Shown here in pieces: positions 33,008 to 42,697 of a stretch of DNA of 49,792 nucleotides. Position numbers and translations under genes: made by a program. The stretch covers positions 1 through 49,792 of the forward strand of contig CAIOTH010000023.1 of the NCBI GenBank assembly GCA_903861145.1, read 5' to 3'. The notes beneath the pieces are model-generated. The model was not told the DNA's origin. It worked only from the letters and a program-made list of their open reading frames with translations, and searched no databases. The first letter of the stretch is position 1, and each line of letters starts with the position of its first letter. The stretch is from an uncultured Bacteroidota bacterium. Its GTDB lineage: Bacteria; Bacteroidota; Bacteroidia; Chitinophagales; LD1.

Positions 33008-34675
33008 TTACCAAAACAATGTATACAACGCCGCCAAAATTCCGATAACAATAACTGAACCCACCAAGAATGTATTTGACACTTTAAATAAAGTGGTGTC
33101 AACCTCAAGGCCATTAGGTTTTACACCCCTTACATTGTCAATCAGGCTGATAATAAGCATGCCCATAACGCATAACACAAACACAATACCCATTCTATCT
33201 AAAAAAGGGATTTCAAACACCCCATTAGCACCGGCCTTAGATAAGCCAATATCAGCCAGCCCAGATAAGTTAGCATGTGCCGGCAAAATTTTAAGAAGCA
33301 GCGAAAAAACAAACCCACCCACCGTTGCAAATAAGGCGGCATTACTGGTAGTTTTCTTCCAAAAGAAACCCATGATAAACATGGCGAATATGCCCGGGCT
33401 CACAAAGCCAGTGTATTCCTGAATAAATTGAAACCCGCCCTTTTTATCAATGCCTAGTAGAGGGGCAATAATAATGGCTATAAGCATTGCTGCTACTACC
33501 GTTATCTTACCTACTTTAACTATTCGTTGCTCATCAGCGGCTGGTTTTATTTTTTTATAAATATCCAATGTAAATATGGTCGCAATGCTATTTGCTTTGC
33601 CAGCCAATGATGCCACAACAGCGGCGGTTAAAGCCGCAAACGCAAGGCCTTTCAACCCAACCGGTAACAGGTTAAGTAAAAGCGGGTATGCCCTATCAGG
33701 ATTTACCTCACCATTTTGTAGCAACTCACTAGTAAAGCTTCCTTGTTGGTATAGAACGTAAGCAGCAATACCCGGCAACACCACAATTACTGGCATTAAT
33801 AGCTTTAAAAATGAAGCAAACAAAATACCACTTCGCGCGGTAGGCAAATCTGCGCCTAAGGCGCGTTGGGTTATGTATTGATTACAGCCCCAATAATTAA
33901 GGTTAGCAATCCATAGTCCGCCTATCAAAACGGTAATACCCGGAAGTTCTATATAATTAGGATTATTCCTTTTCAAAATCATATGAAAGTGGTCGCCGGC
34001 ATGATCCATCATCAAACCAAAACCGTTAAACACACCGGTAGTTCCAAATTTTTCTGATACCAGGTTCAATGCTAAGTAAGTGGTAACCAATCCTCCTAAA
34101 ATCAAAAAGAAAACCTGGATGATATCCGTATAACCTATCACCTTCATACCGCCTAAAGTGATAACCACTGCAAAAATGGCGAGGGCATACATGCATAAAG
34201 TAAGGTTGTTACCCGAAATGCTGCTGATAGCCAAAGCTCCGAGGTAAAGAATAGACGTAAGATTAACCACCACATAAAGCAACAACCAAAATACCGCCAT
34301 AATCATAGCCACGGTACCATTATACCGTTGTTGCAAAAACTGCGGCATGGTGTAAATTTTATTTTTAAGATATACGGGCATAAAAAACACCGCTACAATA
34401 ATTAAAGTAGCAGCAGCCATCCACTCGTACGAGGCAATAGCCAAACCCATTTTAAAGCCTGAGCCGCTCATGCCAATAAACTGCTCGGCAGAAATATTTG
34501 AAGCAATAAGTGATGCCCCAATAGCCCACCACGTTAACGAACCCTCAGCCAGGAAATAATCTTTCGAGTCTTCGCTGGCTTTCTTCTTCCGGTTATATAT
34601 CCATAGGCCATAGCCTGCAACAATTACAAAATATATCAGGAAAACAACGTAATCAATGGCATGCAATGTCTTCAT
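33008..34675 (-). CDS. Sodium:solute symporter (SSS family, SGLT-like)
   Basis: 555 residues with about fourteen hydrophobic segments. The N-terminus reads AIDYVVFLIYFVIVAGYGLW, and the segments DYFLAEGSLTWWAIGASLIASNISAEQFIGMSGSGF (in parts) and WIANLNYWGCNQYITQRAL are characteristic of the sugar-transporting branch (vSGLT). Such proteins bring a sugar or related solute into the cell with Na+. It is encoded upstream of a small membrane protein gene and a GH1 beta-glucosidase, so a sugar substrate is plausible. A 63-bp gap separates it from the SGNH hydrolase gene upstream. Confidence 0.92.
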   Translation of the reverse strand: MKTLHAIDYVVFLIYFVIVAGYGLWIYNRKKKASEDSKDYFLAEGSLTWWAIGASLIASNISAEQFIGMSGSGFKMGLAIASYEWMAAATLIIVAVFFMPVYLKNKIYTMPQFLQQRYNGTVAMIMAVFWLLLYVVVNLTSILYLGALAISSISGNNLTLCMYALAIFAVVITLGGMKVIGYTDIIQVFFLILGGLVTTYLALNLVSEKFGTTGVFNGFGLMMDHAGDHFHMILKRNNPNYIELPGITVLIGGLWIANLNYWGCNQYITQRALGADLPTARSGILFASFLKLLMPVIVVLPGIAAYVLYQQGSFTSELLQNGEVNPDRAYPLLLNLLPVGLKGLAFAALTAAVVASLAGKANSIATIFTLDIYKKIKPAADEQRIVKVGKITVVAAMLIAIIIAPLLGIDKKGGFQFIQEYTGFVSPGIFAMFIMGFFWKKTTSNAALFATVGGFVFSLLLKILPAHANLSGLADIGLSKAGANGVFEIPFLDRMGIVFVLCVMGMLIISLIDNVRGVKPNGLEVDTTLFKVSNTFLVGSVIVIGILAALYTLFW

Positions 34676-34738
34676 CCACAGGCTGTTTAGTGAGCGTAAT
34701 AAATTTCAATTTAAAATAAATATCGGATAGCTAAAAAA

Positions 34739-35812
34739 TTAGTGGCCCTCCTTGCGCCCAAAAAAATCTTTCAGGTAATTTTCTATATAATCCGCGTAGT
34801 GCCTATGCCCCTTGTTATTTAAATGCCCATCGGGGTAATCATTAAAATTTGCTTTTGCATTTGGTAGCATAATCCAATCATCCTTCAAGTCCTTATCCTC
34901 TAATATATCTGAAAACTTCTTTCTGTAATCATCCAGGCTTTTATCCGCATCTTTAATTTCAGGAACCAGGATGAATTTAACCGCGAGATGGTTTTGCGCC
35001 GCCGCTTGCTGAATTTGCTTTAAATATTTTTTAGTGATGTGGCTATCTTTTACCACCGCTTCATACTTCAACTTTTCCTCAATCCTAAAGCGAACCGAGT
35101 AGATACGCGACAGCAAGGCGCTTTTTGCAATAATGCGCTCAAAAATATTTTTAGGATTCCGCAAAAAATATCTCTCGTACATCGCATAATGATAAACCTC
35201 CTGTGCCGAATTGAAGTGGATGCCATCCAAATCAGCCATAATAGCACCCGCATTGGTATCGTAATAAAAGGGGTCAAATGGTTTTACTTCCCTGTCCTCT
35301 GTCATTAAATCGTTACCCATATAAAAAACCACGAAGGTTATATCAGGCTTAAACCGCGGTATATATTTTTTTGCTACGGTGTAGTATTGAGGTGGGTCAG
35401 TAGCCGGGATACCCAGGTTTATTACTTCGTAATTGTTCTCATTTCTCACCAGGTCCACAAAACAATGATTCACCACGGGCTCAGCCGAAAGCCCCCAAGT
35501 AAAGCTATCACCAATAAAAAGCACTTTCTTTTTTGTTGAATCGAGTTTATCAAAATCCGGCGTGCGAAATCCTTCGTTATTTATTCCGGTACGCCGGTTA
35601 GCCCAATAAGCACTATCAGCCACCAAAATACCATCGCCATTAACCGTGTAATCATTAACCATGTAGAGCGAATCAACCGGTTTAAGGTTTAACCAATTTG
35701 GGCGCATATCGCCGGGCGCATAACCCATTCCACGTACTATAAACTCCACTATCCCCAGCAAAACAACTAACAAAAAGAGTTGGAAAGAAATGAGTTTTAG
35801 TTTGGAACGCAT
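34739..35812 (-). CDS. Membrane-anchored SGNH/GDSL hydrolase (first of two)
   Basis: 357 residues. One N-terminal membrane helix (about 6-27) is followed by a periplasmic SGNH domain. The nucleophile block is IGDSFTWG with Ser103, and the catalytic Asp-His pair is D328xH330 in DGHLNNKGH. The SGNH fold includes O-acetylesterases and acetyltransferase-like proteins acting on polysaccharides (AlgX/AlgJ and OatA-type relatives). The gene follows a second, different SGNH gene by 1 nt, and both belong to the glycan operon downstream of the dual glycosyltransferase. Whether it adds or removes acyl groups cannot be read. Confidence 0.78.
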   Translation of the reverse strand: MRSKLKLISFQLFLLVVLLGIVEFIVRGMGYAPGDMRPNWLNLKPVDSLYMVNDYTVNGDGILVADSAYWANRRTGINNEGFRTPDFDKLDSTKKKVLFIGDSFTWGLSAEPVVNHCFVDLVRNENNYEVINLGIPATDPPQYYTVAKKYIPRFKPDITFVVFYMGNDLMTEDREVKPFDPFYYDTNAGAIMADLDGIHFNSAQEVYHYAMYERYFLRNPKNIFERIIAKSALLSRIYSVRFRIEEKLKYEAVVKDSHITKKYLKQIQQAAAQNHLAVKFILVPEIKDADKSLDDYRKKFSDILEDKDLKDDWIMLPNAKANFNDYPDGHLNNKGHRHYADYIENYLKDFFGRKEGH

Positions 35813-35813
35813 T

Positions 35814-36857
35814 TTACTTTTTGGTTATTAAATTTCCCTCTATCAATTTCTTCTCTACTAATCGGGCCATCAAATTATACCCGTAAGGATTAAAATGCCA
35901 GTCGTTACGGTACGAATATTCAAGATAATTTTTACCGGCCAATCCTGTTGCAATATCATCCCACAAATTGATGCAGGGAATATTTCTAACTGCAAGCTGT
36001 TGCTGCAAAGAGATAAAGGATGCGCGAAATTTTGTCGTTTCCGGTGTTTTAAAACGGATATCAGAAGGAGTGGAATATAACAGTACAATAATCCTGGTTG
36101 AATCAGGCCCAACCAAATTTACAAACGAATCAACCACATTATTGTAGCACACAATGGCGCTGTCCGTATTAGCAAATAAATCCTGTTGAGTTGAAAAAAC
36201 TCCTCTAAAAGGAAAGCCACCCACTTTTTCAATAACCGCCCGTGCAAAATATGAGCCTCGATAGATTGGGTGATACCAGGGGCCTTTTCTAAAATGAGTG
36301 GTTCCGTCTTTATCAAACCGCTCAAAACCTCCGCGCATTAGGTAATCTGTAAAATCAGATGAGTTGATGGAAACGATAATATAATCGGCCCTACAGCCCT
36401 TTAAAATATCACGATGCAGCACATAATTATAAATAGGGTCGCTACCGGCAACGCCAGTGTTGATTACTTCGGCATTTACTCCATCGCCCCTCAACTTGCG
36501 CGCTAGTAAATGGGGCCACGTGCTGTCATAAGGTGCTCCCTGGCCCTCGGCAAACGAATCACCGGTCACAAATATTCTGATGGTCGTATCGCCTTTGCTT
36601 TTTTCAAAGCCGCGCTCCCGGATTCCGTATTTATTGATGGAATATGCATACCGAAAATCGCTGTTCGCCGGGGTTGTGGTATCACCCGGGGTATGCAAAA
36701 GGTACCATGAAGGATTGATTGCATTGTAGTAGGTAGAATACTTTTGCCCGATAGACTCTGAGTACGTAGCAAACCTTCCCGTCAAACGTAAAAAGGCTTC
36801 CGCGGCGGTTATTACTACAACCACTACCATAAGAATATATAGCAGGTAACGCTTCAC
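35814..36857 (-). CDS. Membrane-anchored SGNH/GDSL hydrolase (second of two)
   Basis: 347 residues. A signal-anchor helix lies at about 3-22. The nucleophile block VTGDSFAEG contains Ser101, and the C-terminal pair is D319xxH... in NDWHFNPYGYNL (Asp319, His321). The layout matches its neighbour (34739-35812) but sequence similarity between them is low outside the catalytic blocks, so they probably act on different positions or in opposite directions. The gene ends 1 nt before the first SGNH gene and starts 1 nt after the dual glycosyltransferase stop, indicating tight coupling. Confidence 0.78.
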   Translation of the reverse strand: MKRYLLYILMVVVVVITAAEAFLRLTGRFATYSESIGQKYSTYYNAINPSWYLLHTPGDTTTPANSDFRYAYSINKYGIRERGFEKSKGDTTIRIFVTGDSFAEGQGAPYDSTWPHLLARKLRGDGVNAEVINTGVAGSDPIYNYVLHRDILKGCRADYIIVSINSSDFTDYLMRGGFERFDKDGTTHFRKGPWYHPIYRGSYFARAVIEKVGGFPFRGVFSTQQDLFANTDSAIVCYNNVVDSFVNLVGPDSTRIIVLLYSTPSDIRFKTPETTKFRASFISLQQQLAVRNIPCINLWDDIATGLAGKNYLEYSYRNDWHFNPYGYNLMARLVEKKLIEGNLITKK

Positions 36858-36858
36858 T

Positions 36859-38916
36859 TTATTCTTGCAATTTACTTTTAAAGAAACTACTATATAAACG
36901 TGGTGCCTTTAAAAAATAATAAAGGTCCTTTTTTAAAATAGCGTATTTACCCACTGGTTTTTGCATCAATTTATATTGCACCAAAAGCTTTCCTAAGGCA
37001 GAGCGATATGGAATATCGTTTTTATCAATTTTCCGTGTACGCCACTCCTCATTCATCCAATGAACAAACAAAAAGTTTTTCGCGAACGCGGTATTGCCGT
37101 AAATAAACTCCTCAACTATTCGCCAGTCATCAGCATTTCCGCAACCGGAATTAACAAACTTTTGCAGTTTCAATTCCTTAACGTACTTATTTAATATTTT
37201 GATGGGCTTATGCCAATCCGTATTCTCACTATCCACCGTTAGTACCGCTTCTTCATAGCACAGTCGCATTAATTCGCTATTAATCGGGCCCTTCATAACA
37301 TTACCAACCATGTTAAGATCATGATGACTCCGAAAAAAATAAGGTTCCCGGATATCAAATGGTTGCAGACAAGTAACATCCATATCAACCCACCAGCCCC
37401 CTTTTTCATAAAGCAGTTTATACCTGAAAATATCTGAAAAGCCAGACACACTTCCCTTTCCGTGCCCGTATTGATTGGCCTTACTGTACCTGAATACCGA
37501 CGAGCGGGGTATAATTTCATTCGCATCGCAAATCACCACCTGTGGGGGTAATTCGTTTTTTAGTGGTTCGTACAACCATAAATGAAAAGTATGCCCCATT
37601 CTTATAAACGAATGAATGGTCAATAGTTCAACAACAGATAATTCATTGCCTATCCAAAGCCCGTTAATTACATTGTTATCTCCCATCCTTACCACGTTCT
37701 CCGAGCACAGGCTATCTTCAAGGGCTCGGTTGTCGCCGGGCAATAGGCATGAAACATAATCCCAAATGCCCCAACCTCTTCTGCCAAAATTATGGTAGAT
37801 ATGAATCAGCGCCGGCTTTAAACTCGCTACAAAGGCATCATCCGTAAAATTCCCCTCCTCATCAACCATAATGTAGATGTTGTTCCAATCGCTTATAAAA
37901 TTGAACCTTTTAGGAAGCACCGGGTTATTCTGCAAACCAAATTGCCAGGCAGTAGCAATTAGTGTTCCCTGATCACGCACCTTCCACTCGGGCCATGTAA
38001 ATATTTGCATGGTTTTATCAAACCAGGCATTCATAAAATCCTCACTGTTGTGGTCAAATAAAAAAACACCGCCGTTCCAGTGCTGAAAGTTTTTATCCTT
38101 TACCTCGATGCCAAAACGGCTCAAAATATAATCATGCAAATGCGGACAGGCCAAATTATAAACATCTCTTCCATCAGCATCAATCCACCGCTGTGTTTCA
38201 GCATTCCATCGCCAGCTTGAATTTGTTTCAATATCAGCAATCATGCTTTCGTCGTATGGGATTATAACATTGCCTTCCTTATCGTACCACGTTCTATCCT
38301 TTCGGTCAAAAAAATTATCATCGTCCAATTTAAATCTGTTCCTGGCCAGGTTAAAACGCAAGCTGGTATATAAGTAGCCGATTTTATTGCGTCGCATTAT
38401 TTCAAATCTCTCCAGTAATTTGTCCCTCTTCTCCTGTATAATCGGGTCGCGCCATTTACTGCGGGGGTCGTATTTTCCTTTCAGCGCTTCAATTTCAGCA
38501 ATGCGTATATTATTCTGTTCTGTGCAATCACAGTTAACCGCACTCAAACTGAACTGAGGCATTCGGCAATGGTCCGCCGCAAACGTTACCGGCCCTGTTT
38601 TATAATTAAAAATTTCATCGCAACCAGCACTTAAAGCAACAACATCAGTATCGAGATAACAATAGGTAAAACCCTTCGGTAAAAATTTATTAAGCCCCGT
38701 TTTAAGATAAATACTGGCCTGGTGATGGGTGAAATTTTCAGGCGTTTTTACGTCTATTATGTGTTCGTGTATAATAGGCGCACTGTTACGGCTTGTATCG
38801 GTAACTACAATAATTTCGTTCTTCGAAAAATGCTTTAGGTAACGCAGCGAAAATCGGAGCGTATCTAGGTGCCCTTTTTCTCCACACACCACAAAAACAA
38901 ATTTATTAGCTGACAT
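36859..38916 (-). CDS. Dual glycosyltransferase: GT8-like N-terminal and GT32-like C-terminal domain
   Basis: 685 residues, no membrane helix. The N-terminal half begins FVFVVCGEKGHLDTL and has a nucleotide-sugar DxD in CYLDTDV (residues 87-92) plus a later NGGVFLFDH block near residue 295, as in GT8-like enzymes. The C-terminal part from about residue 425 (GLWIGNELSVVELLTIHSF) matches the GT32/Gly_transf_sug family with its DxD in GGWWVDMDVT (about 511-513). Two complete DxD motifs imply two sugar transfers by one protein. It is the only glycosyltransferase in the locus. Donor and acceptor unknown. Confidence 0.8.
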   Translation of the reverse strand: MSANKFVFVVCGEKGHLDTLRFSLRYLKHFSKNEIIVVTDTSRNSAPIIHEHIIDVKTPENFTHHQASIYLKTGLNKFLPKGFTYCYLDTDVVALSAGCDEIFNYKTGPVTFAADHCRMPQFSLSAVNCDCTEQNNIRIAEIEALKGKYDPRSKWRDPIIQEKRDKLLERFEIMRRNKIGYLYTSLRFNLARNRFKLDDDNFFDRKDRTWYDKEGNVIIPYDESMIADIETNSSWRWNAETQRWIDADGRDVYNLACPHLHDYILSRFGIEVKDKNFQHWNGGVFLFDHNSEDFMNAWFDKTMQIFTWPEWKVRDQGTLIATAWQFGLQNNPVLPKRFNFISDWNNIYIMVDEEGNFTDDAFVASLKPALIHIYHNFGRRGWGIWDYVSCLLPGDNRALEDSLCSENVVRMGDNNVINGLWIGNELSVVELLTIHSFIRMGHTFHLWLYEPLKNELPPQVVICDANEIIPRSSVFRYSKANQYGHGKGSVSGFSDIFRYKLLYEKGGWWVDMDVTCLQPFDIREPYFFRSHHDLNMVGNVMKGPINSELMRLCYEEAVLTVDSENTDWHKPIKILNKYVKELKLQKFVNSGCGNADDWRIVEEFIYGNTAFAKNFLFVHWMNEEWRTRKIDKNDIPYRSALGKLLVQYKLMQKPVGKYAILKKDLYYFLKAPRLYSSFFKSKLQE

Positions 38917-38925
38917 TTCTTTATC

Positions 38926-39780
38926 CTAAACCGCGTTTAAACCATTAGCATTATTATAATAATGATACCTCTCTTCAAACTCATCAATAGCCACTTTACG
39001 GGGTTCGGCATATGGCCGACTACTTAAAAGTTTAGCATCTACTTTTCCCGTTTTAAGGTATTCGCTAAAATACTTAATCATAAAATCTCCTTCTATCTCG
39101 TAAACATCAATGGTGTTTCGCTCCTTATTGTGATAATGGTAAATAGGCACCGATTCATCAGGCACCACCAGCGAGGCACACGCAATTCTCGCTTTATCAG
39201 TTGTATTGGCCAACGAATAATGAAATAGTGCCGCATCATAAATAATTACCTCGCCGGCTTTCATCGGCAGCATAATTCCATATTTATCCGTTACTTCCTG
39301 AGATATCTCGCTAAAATCAAGCGCCCTGATTGGCTGGCCTCTAAACCCATCAAAAAATTTATTCGACCTGGGAATTATCCATAAGGCGCCATTGTCAGCA
39401 TTCACATCAACCAATGGGCTCCAAACATTTAAAGCCTGAAATTGAGTTTCGTCCACAAAAGTAGGATCCTGGTGCAGCCGCATTTGGTTGGGCTTGCCGG
39501 GCACTTTGGTAATAAATCCTGAGTATAGAAGTTTATAGTCTATTAAATATTCCCCTAGCCTTTTCAACACAATAGCACCGGTTAATTCTTTAATGTTCCT
39601 GCTTAAATCAAAATTTTTCGAGCTGGTTAATCTTTCCATGGCAGGTTGTTCCTCTACCCTATTGGCATAATAAATTCGCTCCAGTTCTTGTATATCATCC
39701 TCCGTAAGAAGTGGCACAATACAATATCCATTTGCCTCAAAGTGCATTTGCAATTTATCATCTTTAAAAACCCTCCTCAT
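38926..39780 (-). CDS. Phytanoyl-CoA dioxygenase (PhyH) family, Fe(II)/2-oxoglutarate oxygenase
   Basis: 284 residues. The iron-binding facial triad is His103 and Asp105 in RLHQDPTF, and His187 in LFHYSLANTT; Arg198 after it probably binds 2-oxoglutarate. The N-terminal helix region (NGYCIVPLLTEDDIQELERIY) is typical of the PhyH family. Such enzymes hydroxylate small molecules, lipids or sugars. Placed between an AsnB-like amidotransferase and the dual glycosyltransferase, it may hydroxylate a component of the glycan or lipid produced here. Substrate not predictable from sequence. Confidence 0.85.
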   Translation of the reverse strand: MRRVFKDDKLQMHFEANGYCIVPLLTEDDIQELERIYYANRVEEQPAMERLTSSKNFDLSRNIKELTGAIVLKRLGEYLIDYKLLYSGFITKVPGKPNQMRLHQDPTFVDETQFQALNVWSPLVDVNADNGALWIIPRSNKFFDGFRGQPIRALDFSEISQEVTDKYGIMLPMKAGEVIIYDAALFHYSLANTTDKARIACASLVVPDESVPIYHYHNKERNTIDVYEIEGDFMIKYFSEYLKTGKVDAKLLSSRPYAEPRKVAIDEFEERYHYYNNANGLNAV

Positions 39781-39853
39781 TTCGATTCAATTTTAAATTG
39801 GCCCAACTCCGATTGTCCAGGCATCAAAGATAAACAATAACACTCGTTAGTCT

Positions 39854-41626
39854 TCAACACCACCGCCTATACCACGTTTCCATCACTGCAACTTTCCATA
39901 GTCGCCAGTGATCCTTATTTGCCAGCAATTGTTGAATATAACCACCATTTACAATTCCATCTTTAACCAACCGGCTTTCATTTAGCCTGCTTTCGTACCA
40001 GGGCAAATTCATGTAATATTTATCGGGTCCTACAAAACCCTGCTTTTTGCGTTGCAAAACCTCGTTAGGCAAATGGCCTTTAATATTTTGGTATAACAAA
40101 TGCTTGGTCTCGCTTTTCTTATAATAAACATCTGACTTTAGCTGAAAAACAAATTCACAAATTTCATGGTCTAGAAAGGGCACCCGCACCTCTAAGGAGT
40201 TGGCCATACTAGCCCTATCAATTTTTGCCAAAACCAATTCGCCCATAAAATGCTTTACATCCATTACCTGTATTGCTTTTAAATCAGGAAGCGATTTGTT
40301 GTAAAGGGAGTGATAATACCAATCAGGATTCGGATTGATGTTTTGGTGCAAATCAGGATGCAATAGTTTCTGCAATTCATTACTATCAAACCGTCCCATG
40401 GCCATAGCATTTGCATAGTATCGCAAAATATAAGGATTAGAATCAGATCTGACTAATGAGAGCAACTGTTCCTTCAACGAACTTCGTTTAGGCTCGTACT
40501 CTTTTTGCCATTGGTAGCCCACTAAAAACTCATCACTACCCTCACCACTCATTACAGCCTTTACGCTTTTTGCGGCCTCCTGGCTAACCAGATAGGTAGG
40601 TATAGTAGATATATCGCCGTTGGGCTCATCATATACCCACACAAGGTGATCCAACAAATCCAACGATTGGGATTCAAGAATAAGGTTATGATGGTCGGTA
40701 TGGTATTGTTTGGCTACCATCTCGGCAAACAAATGCTCACTTACGTCCCACCCTTCAAACCCAATTGCAAAGGTTGATGGGGTATAACCAAACCTGCTCA
40801 TGTAGTAAATAATAGCTGAACTGTCATAACCACCACTTAAAAACGACCCAACCGGTACATCGCTGCGCGCGTGCGTTTTTACTGAATTCAGAAATAGCTC
40901 ATCAAATTTTTCCACTGCATCTTTATCCGAAATTGTATTCTCTGCAAAAGGAACATTCCAGTATTGCTTTACTTCAGTGCTTCCATCCGCTTTCAAAATT
41001 AAGTATGAGGCTACCGGAACTTTCTTCACCTCATTCCAAATACTTTTGGGGGTTGGCACATAGCGATAAACAAAGTAATCGGCAAACGAAGTGAGATCTA
41101 AAGTTGTATTAACGGTAATATTTGCCTTTATACCCTTAATTTCTGAAGCAAAAACAAAATTCCCGTTTTGGTGATAATAGTAAAGCGGCTTAATACCAAA
41201 CCGGTCGCGGGCCAAAAACAATTCCTTTCTGTTTTCATCCCAAATAGCCAGCGCAAACATGCCTTTCAGGCGCTTTAACACGTCATGTCCCCACTCCTCA
41301 TAACCGTGCAAAATTACTTCGGTATCGGTATGGCTTTTGAATTGATACCCTTTGCCCTCAAGCTCAGCCCGTAACTCAACATAATTATAGACTTCGCCAT
41401 TATAGGTTATCCAAAGTTTGCCATCAGCAGCACTCATGGGTTGCTTGCCCGCTTCGCTTAAATCTAAAAAAGATAGGCGGCGATGGCCCAACCCAACTGT
41501 TTTTGATTCGTTAAGATACGTCCCAAATCCATCAGGCCCGCGATGGCGCAGGGCATCATTCATGGCATTTATATCCTGCTCAACTATTGGCCTTCCCAAA
41601 TTTACCTGCCCTGCAATGCCGCACAT
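39854..41626 (-). CDS. asnB: Asparagine synthase (glutamine-hydrolysing) family amidotransferase
   Basis: 590 residues, with two domains. The class II glutaminase has the N-terminal nucleophile Cys2 (MCGIAGQVNL), LRHRGPDGFG and ITYNGEVYNY. The synthetase domain from about residue 235 has the pyrophosphatase loop FLSGGYDSS (residues 262-270). All catalytic residues needed are visible. AsnB homologues in O-antigen and capsule loci can make uronamides instead of asparagine, and the neighbours here favour such a role. The start ATG overlaps the UbiA stop by one base (TAATG), so the two are translationally coupled. Housekeeping asparagine synthesis remains possible. Confidence 0.88.
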   Translation of the reverse strand: MCGIAGQVNLGRPIVEQDINAMNDALRHRGPDGFGTYLNESKTVGLGHRRLSFLDLSEAGKQPMSAADGKLWITYNGEVYNYVELRAELEGKGYQFKSHTDTEVILHGYEEWGHDVLKRLKGMFALAIWDENRKELFLARDRFGIKPLYYYHQNGNFVFASEIKGIKANITVNTTLDLTSFADYFVYRYVPTPKSIWNEVKKVPVASYLILKADGSTEVKQYWNVPFAENTISDKDAVEKFDELFLNSVKTHARSDVPVGSFLSGGYDSSAIIYYMSRFGYTPSTFAIGFEGWDVSEHLFAEMVAKQYHTDHHNLILESQSLDLLDHLVWVYDEPNGDISTIPTYLVSQEAAKSVKAVMSGEGSDEFLVGYQWQKEYEPKRSSLKEQLLSLVRSDSNPYILRYYANAMAMGRFDSNELQKLLHPDLHQNINPNPDWYYHSLYNKSLPDLKAIQVMDVKHFMGELVLAKIDRASMANSLEVRVPFLDHEICEFVFQLKSDVYYKKSETKHLLYQNIKGHLPNEVLQRKKQGFVGPDKYYMNLPWYESRLNESRLVKDGIVNGGYIQQLLANKDHWRLWKVAVMETWYRRWC

Positions 41627-42690
41627 TAGTAGTCTTCCTCTATTTTAAAGTTCTCTCTTATCTTTTTAATATCCTTAAATAACTTGATTATAAAGTTGGG
41701 GAAAAGGATAAGGTGCAAGATAAGTAAGAAAACAAACTCGTGTCGGTAAACGCTTAGTATTATCAGCATAAAAACAGGCAGCCATCCCTCGTAAAAGTCA
41801 TTCATAAAATAGGTAAACTTAAACTCGAGAAGTCGCCTATCTGCATAACCAATTTTCCAGCCGCTCATTTTTAAATACGATATGATGGCAAAACATAGTA
41901 GCGGAATGATGAGGGGCGGAATATGAATACTCATAACCACCATCAAACAAACCAGGAGAAATACCTCAGCAGGAAAAAGATAATGATTAATGAAATTGAT
42001 GATACGCCATGGGCCGTACTTTACAACTGCCGTATTGAGGCCAGCCGCTTCATCTTGTTTTCGGTCTTCTATTTGGTGTAAAAGGATGTTGCGGATTCCC
42101 TTAATAAAGCATACAATGCCCAGTAATGTAAAGAAAGAGTAAAACCAAAGATCCAGGTAAGGAGCCACCAAAAACACGGACAGCGTAATCATAACCGGGT
42201 TGAGATGGCCGTAAAAGGCATCAAAAATTACACCTAAAGCAGCCTTGTCTTTTGCACGAAGTGGTTCTAAGCTATATAATATTAGTGCTAGTAACTGGGC
42301 AATAAATAAAAAGGTGGGATTCATTATAGGGAAAACGAAGATCCAACTCTGATACATTAGCATGCTCCATGCGCCAATACCAATAAAAAAAGGAATTGCA
42401 ACTGCCGTTAAACGTGCAGGTAGTTTTAGCTGAGCAAGGCGATTGACTTTACCTGCCAAAGAATCTGATTCAATATCGCACAAATCGTTAAAGAGGTAAC
42501 CAAAGGCCGCGATGCTAATGAGAGCAAGAAAAAACAGGCAGCCCCTAACTGCGGAAAACACTAGATATTCCTTGAAGCGAGCAAAGTACGGAACGGTAAA
42601 AAGAAAGATCAGCATCGCAAAATAAATCCAGCCCAGCACCTGCGGCACTATTGTGTTCCACCATGAATTTATTCTAATCAGCTTAAGCAA
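41626..42690 (-). CDS. UbiA family prenyltransferase
   Basis: 354 residues with about nine hydrophobic helices. The first aspartate-rich motif is NDLCDIESD (residues 68-76) and the second lies in QIEDRKQD (Asp209 and Asp213), followed by AAGLNTAVVKYG, typical of UbiA enzymes. YSLEPLRAKDKAALGVIFDA is the conserved cytoplasmic loop also seen in chlorophyll- and tocopherol-type members. The family transfers a polyprenyl chain onto an aromatic or other acceptor at the inner membrane; one branch makes prenyl-phosphoribose lipids. It is coupled to an AsnB-like enzyme by a stop/start overlap and divergent from a methyltransferase across 45 bp. Acceptor unknown. Confidence 0.85.
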   Translation of the reverse strand: MLKLIRINSWWNTIVPQVLGWIYFAMLIFLFTVPYFARFKEYLVFSAVRGCLFFLALISIAAFGYLFNDLCDIESDSLAGKVNRLAQLKLPARLTAVAIPFFIGIGAWSMLMYQSWIFVFPIMNPTFLFIAQLLALILYSLEPLRAKDKAALGVIFDAFYGHLNPVMITLSVFLVAPYLDLWFYSFFTLLGIVCFIKGIRNILLHQIEDRKQDEAAGLNTAVVKYGPWRIINFINHYLFPAEVFLLVCLMVVMSIHIPPLIIPLLCFAIISYLKMSGWKIGYADRRLLEFKFTYFMNDFYEGWLPVFMLIILSVYRHEFVFLLILHLILFPNFIIKLFKDIKKIRENFKIEEDY

Positions 42691-42697
42691 CTTTAAA

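Noticed and set aside
32989-33114. Longer start for the small membrane protein, overlapping the symporter gene
   Set aside because: The extension runs inside the symporter 3' end in another frame; ATG 32988 follows the symporter stop directly and gives a normal N-terminus.
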